Positions 55,216 through 63,091 of a DNA stretch of 64,000 nt are shown here, piece after piece. Below the pieces are notes generated by a model that saw only the letters and a list, made by a program, of their open reading frames with translations, ran no database searches and had not been told where the DNA came from. Numbering within the stretch: position 1 is the stretch's first letter; each line of letters begins with the position of its first letter. The translations under genes were made by a program, and so were the position numbers. Origin of the DNA: an uncultured Tenacibaculum sp. (GTDB lineage: Bacteria; Bacteroidota; Bacteroidia; Flavobacteriales; Flavobacteriaceae); the NCBI GenBank assembly GCA_947497895.1, contig CANMIL010000002.1:124001-188000 (forward strand). The letters are read 5' to 3'.

Positions 55216-56094
55216 TTAATTTTTATCGCAAGAATTAAAATATTCTGGTTTCCAAATAAGGTTTCCAAAAATTATTTTGAGTTTATGCTTTAAAGTTCTA
55301 CACTTTTTTACATCTCTGTAGATATTGGCGTATTCTACAAAGTTTATGGTAATAGGATTGTTGGTTTTAATGTTTTTTGTTAAGCCATAAACAACCTTTT
55401 CTTCTTCCCTTCGAAACGTTCTGAATAATTTATCCCAAAGAATTAATATTCCTCCATAATTTTTATCTAAGTATTTATTATTCGATCCATGATGTACCCT
55501 GTGTGTTGATGGAGTGTTAAACACTTCATCTAGCCAACCTAATTTACCAATACGTTCAGTATGAATCCATGTTTGGTATTGCGCAACTAATACGAGTCCA
55601 ACAATGGCTTGAAAAGGAGTAAAACCTATTATGATCATGGGAATTAAGAAAATCCATTCAAACAATCCTTCTACAATACTAAGGCGCATTGCTATAGTTA
55701 AGTTATAATCTTCTGAGGAATGATGTACGCTATGACTAGCCCACAAAATTCGATGTTCATGTTCAATTCTGTGCATCCAATAATAAGTAAAGTCTGCTAC
55801 AAAAATGGCAAGCACCCATGTCCAAAAATTCATGGGAATTTCGAACAATGAAAAATGTTGTAAAGGAACTAGGGCGATAATTCCAATACTACCCACAACT
55901 GTTTTATCTAACAATTGGTTCATAAAGAATATGATGACATTTGCCCCAGAATCTTTCCATCTTCTTTTTTTATTTGAAAAAAAATCTAATAAAAATTCAA
56001 TACTAATTAGTAGTAGGTTAAAGACAAAAAAGAAAGCAATAGAGTTCACGATGGGTGCTTGCTCAAACAAAAAAGTAAGTTGTTTAAAATCCAT
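55216..56094 (-). CDS. sterol desaturase / fatty acid hydroxylase family protein
   Basis: The 292-residue membrane protein has four or five hydrophobic segments and the His clusters of di-iron membrane hydroxylases: HRIEHEHRILWASHSVHHS near residues 108-126 and HRVHHG near 195-200. The product of such enzymes is a hydroxylated or desaturated lipid; the substrate is unknown. The start codon shares a base with the stop of a 56-residue membrane protein gene (56094-56264), so the two are coupled. Confidence 0.9.
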   Translation of the reverse strand: MDFKQLTFLFEQAPIVNSIAFFFVFNLLLISIEFLLDFFSNKKRRWKDSGANVIIFFMNQLLDKTVVGSIGIIALVPLQHFSLFEIPMNFWTWVLAIFVADFTYYWMHRIEHEHRILWASHSVHHSSEDYNLTIAMRLSIVEGLFEWIFLIPMIIIGFTPFQAIVGLVLVAQYQTWIHTERIGKLGWLDEVFNTPSTHRVHHGSNNKYLDKNYGGILILWDKLFRTFRREEEKVVYGLTKNIKTNNPITINFVEYANIYRDVKKCRTLKHKLKIIFGNLIWKPEYFNSCDKN

Positions 56095-56264
56095 TATTTT
56101 TTAGTAGGTATAAAGTAAGAAAACCACAAAAACCATAGTAGATTAAGGAAAACCCAGAAAGAGGCGTTAGCTGTAAAGAAATAACCTATTTCTGGAAGTT
56201 TATACATCCCAATAAATCCTAAAAACCCTAAATACCAATAGTCGTCGAATTTGTAGTTTTTCAT
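56094..56264 (-). CDS. small membrane protein, 56 aa, coupled to the sterol desaturase gene
   Basis: The minus-strand frame from the ATG at 56264 gives MKNYKFDDYWYLGFLGFIGM, a short loop, ITANA-like residues and a second hydrophobic stretch rich in Trp and Phe (FWVFLNLLWFLWFSYFI), ending PTKK. The stop TAA overlaps the ATG of the next gene as TAATG. Two membrane segments are likely. The first block resembles short DUF3796-type proteins. Because of the overlap it is likely a real gene and perhaps a partner or membrane organiser of the hydroxylase. Confidence 0.7.
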   Translation of the reverse strand: MKNYKFDDYWYLGFLGFIGMYKLPEIGYFFTANASFWVFLNLLWFLWFSYFIPTKK

Positions 56265-56390
56265 CTGTTAATTTCATATATAATTAAGATGAGGTAAAAG
56301 TAGAACATGTATAAAGTGACGGTTTGTTCATTTAGGACAAAGGGAAAAAAGTTGTGCAAAATCGTTTTGAAGATGATAAGTTTGAAGCAT

Positions 56391-56417
56391 AAAAAAACAC
56401 CTCGGTAGAGGTGTTTT
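56391..56417 (-). terminator. terminator of the beta-lactamase / DUF4272 transcript
   Basis: On the minus strand AAAACACCTC, TACC, GAGGTGTTTT, then TTT. It lies 8 bases after the DUF4272 stop. Confidence 0.82.
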
Positions 56418-56424
56418 GTGTTTT

Positions 56425-57165
56425 TTAAGTACTTAAGTCTGTTTCTTCCCAGGATACATTCTCTGAAAGCATCCATGTTAAAGAGTGTCTTCGTTCGTGA
56501 ATTACACCTCCATTCATCATAGGGTGAAAATTATCAGGAACGGTTTCTTTTCCTAATTGTGCGCTTCTTACAGCATTGTGTAAACAATAAAACAAATCCT
56601 CCTTTTGTATTAACTCTTGTTCAGAAAGAGTTTCCTTTTCTTTTATCCATTCTTCTACTTTTTCATCTAAAGGGCAGGAATAATTCATTAGAATTTCTTG
56701 CATTTGTTCTCCTGACATCATTTGCCCAAGAGTCTCAGGTTTCGTATAACCAAAATACCAAGCCAGTGGCCAAGCATTTTCGAACTTCCATCCTATGGCA
56801 TTTCTAGCTTCCTCATCATCTCTTGATAGATTTAGAATTTGCTTTTCTTCATCATCCATAAAATTGTCGAGATTATTTTTATTTATAAATTCAAGAATTT
56901 TATCATTTTCTAAGTTTTCTTCAGGAACCATTAACCAAAGAACTAACGCTTTAATTGCATTCAATCGTTGTGCAATTTCTATGGTAGGCCTTAACTTTCT
57001 GTCAAATTCTGTTGGCAAAGAGCTCGCCGGTCTGAATCCAGCATCAAGACAAATAGTTATATTTTGAAGTCTTAAATCGGTCATCCAGGGCACTTTTTTA
57101 AAAGGTTCTAAATCAATATTGTTTTTATTTTCTTTAGACCCAAATATCCTTTTTAAAAAACTCAT
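56425..57165 (-). CDS. DUF4272 domain protein, 246 aa
   Basis: The domain covers about residues 50-246: FDRKLRPTIEIAQRLNAIKA, DDEEARNAIGWKFENAWPLA, WYFGYTKPETLGQMMSGEQM and the closing VIHERRHSLTWMLSENVSWE, which matches the end of the 43688-44794 protein. It has no export signal. The function is unknown. It starts 13 bases after the class A beta-lactamase gene on the same strand, and a terminator follows, so it is probably the second gene of that operon. Confidence 0.83.
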   Translation of the reverse strand: MSFLKRIFGSKENKNNIDLEPFKKVPWMTDLRLQNITICLDAGFRPASSLPTEFDRKLRPTIEIAQRLNAIKALVLWLMVPEENLENDKILEFINKNNLDNFMDDEEKQILNLSRDDEEARNAIGWKFENAWPLAWYFGYTKPETLGQMMSGEQMQEILMNYSCPLDEKVEEWIKEKETLSEQELIQKEDLFYCLHNAVRSAQLGKETVPDNFHPMMNGGVIHERRHSLTWMLSENVSWEETDLST

Positions 57166-57178
57166 AGTTATAATTTTT

Positions 57179-58078
57179 TTAATGGTTGAAATAATCCCAA
57201 GCTAATTTCGCTATTTCCGCTATAATTCTCTGATTTGTTGTATCAGGTTCTGTCGAATTACTCACTAAAACACTTAAATAAAAGTGAGATCCATCAGGTA
57301 AAAACACAATTCCAATATCATTAACGGCACCGGTTAAACCTTCTTTGTTTTTTCCAGAATGTCCTGTTTTATGAGCTACAATTGTTTCTTTCGGTAAAAA
57401 ACCTCGAATACTTTTTTTACCTGTTTGAGTACCTTTTAAAACATTTAGTAAAAAGCCGTAGCTTTTCTTACTTAGAAGATTGTTAGCATTTTGATAAAAT
57501 AACTTTAAAGTTTTATTAGTAGCCTTTGCGGTAGTCCAATTTTTAAATTGACGATCCCATTGGGCTTGCATGTTAATTTCATTGTGAACAATAGCAATAT
57601 CTTTAATACCGATGTTGTGTAAATAGTTTTCTACTACTTTTAAGCCTCCAACAAGTTCGAAAAGCAAATCACAACCAAGATTATCACTCCAGGCGACTGT
57701 ATATTTAATCATTTCGGCTAATGTTATTTCAGCACCATTTGGATATTTTTTTCGCAAAGGGCTCCATAAATGATTATACTTCGCAATAGTTTTTTTATCG
57801 ACTGTAATAGATTCGTTCAAATCAAATTTTCCTAAATCAACTTGATGAAGTACAGCCAACGCTAAATGATATTTAAATACACTTTGCATAGGTAAATGAC
57901 TATCACCATTAATGGAAATAACATCTTCTGGATTCACTCCTTCAATAGCAACCCCAACATGTGCCTTTTTGTTTTTGAGAACTTCATGTATTTGCTGTTT
58001 CAAAACATCAATTGATTGAGCATTCAGATAGTTGAAAGTCAGTAAACAAAGTAATAAGGTAAGTAATGTTTTTCTCAT
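57179..58078 (-). CDS. class A beta-lactamase, subclass A2 type
   Basis: From the ATG at 58078 the protein has 299 residues with a signal peptide (LLTLLLCLLTFNYLNAQ). The class A motifs are intact: nucleophile Ser66 in SVFK (66-69), SDN at 131-133, the omega-loop Glu167 in HNEINM, and KTG at 237-239. The block KYNHLWSPLRKKYPNG and the form of the omega loop fit subclass A2 of Bacteroidota (CepA/CfxA/PER/VEB side). It hydrolyses beta-lactams in the periplasm; the spectrum cannot be read. A longer frame to 58144 exists but has no signal. No mobile element lies near, so it appears to be a native chromosomal gene. Confidence 0.92.
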   Translation of the reverse strand: MRKTLLTLLLCLLTFNYLNAQSIDVLKQQIHEVLKNKKAHVGVAIEGVNPEDVISINGDSHLPMQSVFKYHLALAVLHQVDLGKFDLNESITVDKKTIAKYNHLWSPLRKKYPNGAEITLAEMIKYTVAWSDNLGCDLLFELVGGLKVVENYLHNIGIKDIAIVHNEINMQAQWDRQFKNWTTAKATNKTLKLFYQNANNLLSKKSYGFLLNVLKGTQTGKKSIRGFLPKETIVAHKTGHSGKNKEGLTGAVNDIGIVFLPDGSHFYLSVLVSNSTEPDTTNQRIIAEIAKLAWDYFNH

Positions 58079-58298
58079 TTCTGTAGCGGTAGTATTAATG
58101 ATATAGCAATTAAAGCGATTATTGTTACCGATAAAATTAAACAAAAAAACTTGAGATTCAGATTTTTTATGATTTCTTGAAATAAAAAAGTAATAAGAAA
58201 TCTGCTTGCCTTTGAAAAAGAGTTTTCTAAGTAGGAATTTGATACGAATAATATTAAATCGTTTACTTTTAGGAAACGATTAAGCGTAGTGTTGATTT

Positions 58299-58838
58299 CT
58301 AAATATGTTTAGCTCCATATCTCAATGCTGTTTCAGAATCAAAAAATATAGAAACATGATTTGCCATTGAACTTACAGTTCCATCTGATCTTACTTCTAA
58401 TGCAGAAATTATTACATTTAATCCATTTTCAAAGCTAATTTCAATGTCTTGAGGATAGTAAGTTTTTTTGAAATTTCCATGATTAACGTAACTCCAGTAT
58501 GATTCAATACTTTTAATTTTCTGATTTATTCTATTAGTCCAGTAAATAGATTTCGATACAGTATGTTTTTGAATCTGAGGCTCTGGGCTAAATTCATTCA
58601 TTATATGACCTCTTTTAAATTTTAAGTCAAATTGGTAATACTGTGAATCCCAAACCATATAATACGTATCTCCATCATGATCCTTTATTTGTATCCCATA
58701 ATCCAATGAATGATGATCTCCGAAATCATAATTAGGTTCACCATAATTTATTTCAAAATATGATACTTCACAAATTGATTTATTAATTAATATACTTAAT
58801 TTGTTATCATATTTAGTTTTCTCAGCATTTAAGTTCAT
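58299..58838 (-). CDS. hypothetical protein, 179 aa
   Basis: I recognise no named family. The 179-residue protein has no signal or membrane segment. It is rich in Tyr and His, with HHSLDYGIQIKDHDGDTYYM near residues 42-61, VWDSQYYQFDLKFKRGHIMN near 62-81, and FDSETALRYGAKH at the end. The first block, EVSYFEINYGEPNYDFG, suggests a beta-rich protein. It is transcribed from the minus strand behind the AraC/GyrI gene. AATCGTTT and AAACGATT at 58257-58281 could be a weak terminator after it. Confidence 0.68.
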   Translation of the reverse strand: MNLNAEKTKYDNKLSILINKSICEVSYFEINYGEPNYDFGDHHSLDYGIQIKDHDGDTYYMVWDSQYYQFDLKFKRGHIMNEFSPEPQIQKHTVSKSIYWTNRINQKIKSIESYWSYVNHGNFKKTYYPQDIEISFENGLNVIISALEVRSDGTVSSMANHVSIFFDSETALRYGAKHI

Positions 58839-58896
58839 AAGTCTATCGAATTAATTTTTTGATGAAAATCAGTTATTCCTAATCTCATCTAGTCTA

Positions 58897-59766
58897 TCAA
58901 ACCACAGGAATGTATATCTCGGTAATTAAATCCTCTTCAGGATTAATGTTATCGTCGTTTATATAAAACTCTAATATTGGCAAATCCTCAAATTCTAATT
59001 GCACGTCAAACATCCAACGAGCGTAAATTTTGTTGTATGTTTCAAAACAAGTTTCATGACTTCCTTTATGAATAAATTTAGCATATTTCTGAGAAGAAAT
59101 CTCCTTTATATCAAATAATCCCTTTGGTGAGAAATCGCTGTTTTCTGGTAAAATAATTCCTGCATTATATCTACAATAGATGGATTCTGTGATTTCATCA
59201 TCGTCTAAAATTTCTCCTAAAACAACGGTGCCATCGCTCAACAATTTATTATTGTAAGCATATTTTATCAATTGTTTCCATGTTTTTTCAATGCCTTTGA
59301 TATTCTCGTAAGATCCCTGATATTGAAGAAAAAGTGTTTTTAAGGAAGGCAGTGTTTCAATTTCAAATTGTAATTCTTCTATTTCCGTTCGTTCCTCAAC
59401 TTTTATTAAATCATTAGTGATTTTTTGTTGTAAGTCGAATGAATTTCTAAACCGAGAAGGAGTACAGCGAAAGTGTTTTTTAAAGGCTTTACTAAATGCT
59501 GCAATATCTCCATAGCCAATTTCTAGCGCAATATCTGAGATTTCAGTATTTGAAAACTTTAAATATTCTGCTGCTTTTTCTAGCTTTCTTCTTTTAATAA
59601 ACTTGCCAATAGTTTCATGTTGCAGCGCTAAAAAGATTCTATTAATGTTTCTATAGGAATAAAAAGAAACAGCTTCTATATCTTTTGTTTCAATACTTGT
59701 CTTGAATTTTTCCTCAAGAAACTTTAGTAATCTCTGATATCTTTCTAATTGCGTTGAGTTTTTCAC
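58897..59766 (-). CDS. AraC family regulator with GyrI-like effector domain
   Basis: The 289-residue protein is a paralogue of the 32287-33144 regulator, with the same order: AraC helix-turn-helix domain (about 1-115; VSFYSYRNINRIFLALQHET, GYGDIAAFSKAFKKHFRCTP) and GyrI-like domain (about 130-289; SLKTLFLQYQGSYENIKG, YAKFIHKGSHETC). The ligand and targets are unknown. It is divergent from the lipocalin-like gene across about 176 bases, which is its most likely target together with its own promoter. Confidence 0.85.
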   Translation of the reverse strand: MKNSTQLERYQRLLKFLEEKFKTSIETKDIEAVSFYSYRNINRIFLALQHETIGKFIKRRKLEKAAEYLKFSNTEISDIALEIGYGDIAAFSKAFKKHFRCTPSRFRNSFDLQQKITNDLIKVEERTEIEELQFEIETLPSLKTLFLQYQGSYENIKGIEKTWKQLIKYAYNNKLLSDGTVVLGEILDDDEITESIYCRYNAGIILPENSDFSPKGLFDIKEISSQKYAKFIHKGSHETCFETYNKIYARWMFDVQLEFEDLPILEFYINDDNINPEEDLITEIYIPVV

Positions 59767-59942
59767 GATAACAAATTTAATTCACAAAGTGAGATTTCGA
59801 AGCAAAAATAAGATGCCTTAGCTGTTAAAGGTTTGTTCATTTCAGACAGAAAAAATGAAAAATAAAATTGTCCTAAATGAACAAATGCAACATTAAAGCC
59901 GAGCATAGTTTTGCGCTTGAAAAATATACAAACTATAAAATT

Positions 59943-60317
59943 ATGTTTCGAACTACACTACTAACATTGCTATTAATTACTTGTGGGCTTGTATTTTCAC
60001 AAGAAAGTATTAAAGACCAATTGATTGGTAAATGGAAAATAAATGAATATGAAGTTCAAGGAGAGTTTCATCAGCCAACAAGGGAAGATAAAGGAGATTA
60101 TTTATTCTTGAAGAATGATATGTCATTTGAGTCGAAATCTGAAGGAATGCTCGACTTTGGGACATGGAATTTTTTAGAAAAGAAAAAGGCAATTATACTT
60201 ACTGATGCAAATAAGAATTCACTAAAAGTCATTATTGTTAAAAAGGAAACAAACTCATTGATACTTTGGTATGATGAAAAAGATTTAAAAGAAATATTGT
60301 TCCACTATAGAAAATAA
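59943..60317 (+). CDS. secreted lipocalin-like protein
   Basis: From the ATG at 59943 the product is 124 residues with a signal peptide (LLTLLLITCGLVFSQ). The mature part begins IKDQLIGKWKINEYEVQGE, the GxW start of lipocalin-like domains, and continues with beta-strands such as LFLKNDMSFESKSEGMLDFG and IILWYDEKDL. Such proteins bind small molecules or act as domain fragments in the periplasm. The next gene starts 3 bases later. Upstream in-frame codons to 59877 do not encode a better start. Confidence 0.75.
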   Translation: MFRTTLLTLLLITCGLVFSQESIKDQLIGKWKINEYEVQGEFHQPTREDKGDYLFLKNDMSFESKSEGMLDFGTWNFLEKKKAIILTDANKNSLKVIIVKKETNSLILWYDEKDLKEILFHYRK

Positions 60318-60320
60318 AAA

Positions 60321-60869
60321 ATGCGCTATATATTATTAATTTTATTGATGGGAGCCCTTCGATTGAATGCTCAAACAGAGAATACTCCTCCAAAACCTAG
60401 CGAAAGAACAATTCATATTATTGCCGTTCAAAAGACTTTTAGTAAAAATTACCAAGGGTATAAGTTCAAGTATTCTGAATTTGTTGATTCTTCCGACGAT
60501 TTTATTATTCCAGCTGCGTTTTCTTGCAGTAGCTATAGTCTGAAGGAAGGAACGCTCAAAAAACGAGGTTTTAAATCGTCCAATAGATTTGTTCTTGGAG
60601 CAGGTGTTGATGGATATATTAAATTGCATGAAGGAGTTTATGCAGGCATTGGGCTTAATGTGCCTTTTGGGTATGAAAAAACGAGAAACCTTCAAGATAA
60701 TACCCGAAGTAAGTTTTTAATTGGCTTTGAAGCCAATCAAGGACTTCGTTTTATTCCATGGAAAAAACTTGGGTTTGTTTTTGGAATAAATTTTAACCAA
60801 CATTTTATTAACTCAGATGTTTTGTCGAAAGAAATTGGATATGAATTGGAACTAGGAATCAATTTTTAA
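60321..60869 (+). CDS. secreted outer-membrane barrel-like protein
   Basis: The 182-residue protein has a signal peptide (ILLILLMGALRLNAQ). The mature part after a Pro-rich start contains aromatic strands such as VYAGIGLNVPFGYEKTR and FVFGINFNQHFINS and ends ELELGINF, with a final Phe as in outer-membrane barrels. The function is unknown. It follows the lipocalin-like gene by 3 bases, so the two are one operon. Its last codons overlap the second copy of the 36-bp repeat. Confidence 0.72.
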   Translation: MRYILLILLMGALRLNAQTENTPPKPSERTIHIIAVQKTFSKNYQGYKFKYSEFVDSSDDFIIPAAFSCSSYSLKEGTLKKRGFKSSNRFVLGAGVDGYIKLHEGVYAGIGLNVPFGYEKTRNLQDNTRSKFLIGFEANQGLRFIPWKKLGFVFGINFNQHFINSDVLSKEIGYELELGINF

Positions 60870-60899
60870 TCGCAGGGCGATAGCCAAGAGTTTAATTCC
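60864..60899 (+). repeat. 36-bp dispersed repeat, copy 2
   Basis: Same sequence as 3331-3366 with two mismatches (AAGG versus AGAG). It includes the TAA stop of the barrel gene. The sequence after position 60899 has no match to the first copy. Confidence 0.7.
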
Positions 60900-61067
60900 C
60901 TTATGACTGCATCGGGGGCTTCATTCTATAGAGTTCCTAGAGGTAGTTGATTTCTTTTAGCATTTAATTTTGAGGAAAAACACTTGTTTACTGGTTATAA
61001 AGCGTTAAAAGCCCAGTAAATTAAAATCAAATTTGTACTTTCGACCCCGAAAATAAAATAGATAAAA

Positions 61068-61163
61068 ATGGATAATTTTTTATTTGCGGGGTTAGCGTTT
61101 TTAGTTGCCATAGTATATTTTTATAATAAATACAGAAGTAACAAAAAGTTTAGAAGGAAGTGA
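61068..61163 (+). CDS. 31-residue membrane peptide overlapping the QueD-type gene
   Basis: The ATG at 61068 opens MDNFLFAGLAFLVAIVYFYN followed by KYRSNKKFRRK and TGA. It has one membrane segment and a basic cytoplasmic tail. The TGA overlaps the GTG start of the next gene in the sequence GTGA, the classical coupling signal, and a promoter-like TACTTTCG lies 25 bases before the ATG. No homologue is recognised. The coupling and layout support a real gene. Confidence 0.62.
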   Translation: MDNFLFAGLAFLVAIVYFYNKYRSNKKFRRK

Positions 61164-61609
61164 GCAATATTAGAATAACAAAGCAATTTAGCTTTGAAAC
61201 GGGGCATGCACTTTATGGTTATGATGGAAAGTGTAAAAATGTTCATGGGCATAGTTATAAGCTAGCAGTAACGGTTATAGGTAAGCCCATAGATGATTCT
61301 TCAAATGTAAAGTTTGGAATGGTGATTGACTTTGGCGATCTAAAGAAGATTGTTAAAGAGGAGATAGTTGATGTATTTGATCATGCAACAGTGTTCAATA
61401 AAAACACACCACATGTTGAATTAGCAAAAGAACTGAGTGATAGAGGACATCATGTTATTCTAGTAGATTATCAACCGACAAGTGAAATGATGATTATCGA
61501 TTTTGCTAAAAAGATACTAAAACATCTTCCTGATAATATCAAATTGCATTCATTAAAACTTCAAGAAACAGAAACAAGTTTCGCGGAGTGGTATGCATCA
61601 GATAATTAA
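61160..61609 (+). CDS. queD: 6-carboxytetrahydropterin synthase-type protein (QueD/PTPS family)
   Basis: The 149-residue protein has the zinc ligands His16 (FETGHALYG), His29 and His31 (CKNVHGHSY) and the active-site Cys25. VIDFGDLKKIV near 57-67, DHATVFNKNTP near 76-86 and QPTSEMMIIDFAK near 108-120 complete the T-fold signature; ETETSFAEW carries the substrate Glu. It makes 6-carboxy-tetrahydropterin for queuosine synthesis if it is a true QueD. The start is GTG at 61160, overlapping the stop of a 31-residue peptide gene. Confidence 0.88.
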   Translation: MSNIRITKQFSFETGHALYGYDGKCKNVHGHSYKLAVTVIGKPIDDSSNVKFGMVIDFGDLKKIVKEEIVDVFDHATVFNKNTPHVELAKELSDRGHHVILVDYQPTSEMMIIDFAKKILKHLPDNIKLHSLKLQETETSFAEWYASDN

Positions 61610-61743
61610 TTGACTAATTGGTGTAATACTATTAACGGTTTTATTACTAATTAAGTAAAGCCATAGTATGTTAGTCAAATTTTTATGTCGATTTTATCAG
61701 TTTGAAGTAAGAACCTTCAAAAGAATTTTAGGAATAAAATAAA

Positions 61744-61770
61744 AAAGAGCGAGAATTTTCTCGCTCTTTA
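61744..61770. terminator. bidirectional terminator
   Basis: AAAGAGCGAGA, ATT, TTCTCGCTCTTT between the QueD-type gene and pth, with A- and T-rich flanks. Confidence 0.82.
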
Positions 61771-61796
61771 TATTTTATATGACCAATAATAAATAT

Positions 61797-62429
61797 TTAC
61801 TTACCGTTAAATTCGTTCATGGTATTGGCTAATCCGGCTGTAATAAAGGAGGTAACGGCATTTACACTGAAAGGGATACGTTCAATCATAGCACTTTCTT
61901 CTTCATCACTCCATTTCCCTAAAACAAAATCAACTTGTTTTCCTTTTCGGTACTGTGAACCTACTCCAAAACGAAAACGAGGATAAGCACCGGTATTAAA
62001 CTTATCTTGAATATCCTTTAAACCATTATGACCTCCAGAACTTCCTTTTCCTTTAATACGTACTTTACCAAAATCAATGTTTAAATCGTCCGTAATAATC
62101 AATAAGTTTTCAACCTGAATGTTCTCCTTTTTCATCCAATAAATAACCGCTTTACCACTTAAATTCATGTAGGTATTCGGTTTTAAAACAGTAACTGTTT
62201 TTCCTTTAACTTTAACCGTAGCTATATCACCCAATTTTTCTGTTTCAAAGCTTCCTCCGTGCTCTTTTACAAAAGCATCAACAATTTTAAAACCAATATT
62301 ATGACGTGTGTCGTCATACTTTTCACCAATATTACCAAGCCCTACAATTAAAAATTTTTTCATTTGAGTTTCTTTATCAAGTGTTTCTGAACGGTTAAAT
62401 AAACGTTTAAGGTATTTGAAAATAGCCAT
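61797..62429 (-). CDS. pth: peptidyl-tRNA hydrolase
   Basis: The enzyme releases peptides from drop-off peptidyl-tRNA. The core starts MKKFLIVGLGNIGEKYDDTR at residue 23, with the catalytic His43 in TRHNIGF, the Asn in LKPNTYMNLSG and ITDDLNIDFGKVRIK near 113-127. A 22-residue N-terminal extension (MAIFKYLKRLFNRSETL) before the second Met (62363) is common in flavobacterial annotations, so both starts are possible. It follows rplY after a terminator hairpin at 62441-62472. Confidence 0.94.
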   Translation of the reverse strand: MAIFKYLKRLFNRSETLDKETQMKKFLIVGLGNIGEKYDDTRHNIGFKIVDAFVKEHGGSFETEKLGDIATVKVKGKTVTVLKPNTYMNLSGKAVIYWMKKENIQVENLLIITDDLNIDFGKVRIKGKGSSGGHNGLKDIQDKFNTGAYPRFRFGVGSQYRKGKQVDFVLGKWSDEEESAMIERIPFSVNAVTSFITAGLANTMNEFNGK

Positions 62430-62440
62430 GAGTTAAAATT

Positions 62441-62472
62441 AAAAAAGCGCTACACAAGTGTAACGCTTTTTT
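62441..62472 (-). terminator. hairpin between rplY and pth
   Basis: AAAAAAGCG-C-TACAC, AA, GTGTA-A-CGCTTTTTT. Symmetric A- and T-runs let it act on the minus strand after rplY; pth may still be read through. Confidence 0.78.
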
Positions 62473-62494
62473 CTTACTTGTGGTAAGATATGTT

Positions 62495-63070
62495 TTATGC
62501 TTCAGCGTCAGCTGCTGCTTTTGCCGCATTACGAGACATACGTACTTGTGCAACCACAGTGTTATCTGGGTGTAAAATAGTATAGTTATCGTTTGCTAAT
62601 GCAGTAACGTATAGTTTGTTACCAATTTCTAATTCAGTGATATCAGCTTCGATGAAATCAGGTAAGTTAGCTGGTAAAGCTTTAACTTTTAATTTACGTA
62701 CGTTATGACGTAAAGCACCACCGACCATTACACCTTTTGAAGTTCCTACTAACTTCACAGGAATTTCCATAGCGATTGCTCTATCTTCAAATAATTGATA
62801 AAAATCAATGTGTAAGATTTTATCAGTTACAGGGTGAAACTGAATATCTTGTAAAACAGCTGTATATGATTGTCCGTCAAGTTCAATCGTTGCAGTATAA
62901 ACATTTGGAGTATACACTAACGGTTTGAACGCTTTTTCTTCAGCTGAAAAGTGTACAGGTTTGTCTCCTCCGTATAATACGCAAGGAACCTTTCCAGCAT
63001 TACGTAAGGCTTTAGTAGCTACTTTACCTACGCTTTCTCTTTGAGATCCTTTGATTGTAATTGATTGCAT
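62495..63070 (-). CDS. rplY: 50S ribosomal protein L25/general stress protein Ctc
   Basis: The 191-residue protein is the long (TL5/Ctc) form of L25 that binds 5S rRNA. The N-terminal L25 domain has [20 protein letters not shown] near residues 8-27 and VPCVLYGG. The C-terminal beta domain (about 95-190) has [20 protein letters not shown]. The tail is Ala/acidic-rich. It lies between prs and pth, the standard order in Flavobacteriaceae, with 21 bases from prs. Confidence 0.95.
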   Translation of the reverse strand: MQSITIKGSQRESVGKVATKALRNAGKVPCVLYGGDKPVHFSAEEKAFKPLVYTPNVYTATIELDGQSYTAVLQDIQFHPVTDKILHIDFYQLFEDRAIAMEIPVKLVGTSKGVMVGGALRHNVRKLKVKALPANLPDFIEADITELEIGNKLYVTALANDNYTILHPDNTVVAQVRMSRNAAKAAADAEA

Positions 63071-63091
63071 TACTTTCTTATTTATATTAAA

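Noticed and set aside
58079..58144. Longer N-terminus for the beta-lactamase
   Set aside because: The added 22 residues lack a signal peptide, while the ATG at 58078 gives a standard one ending in LNAQ.
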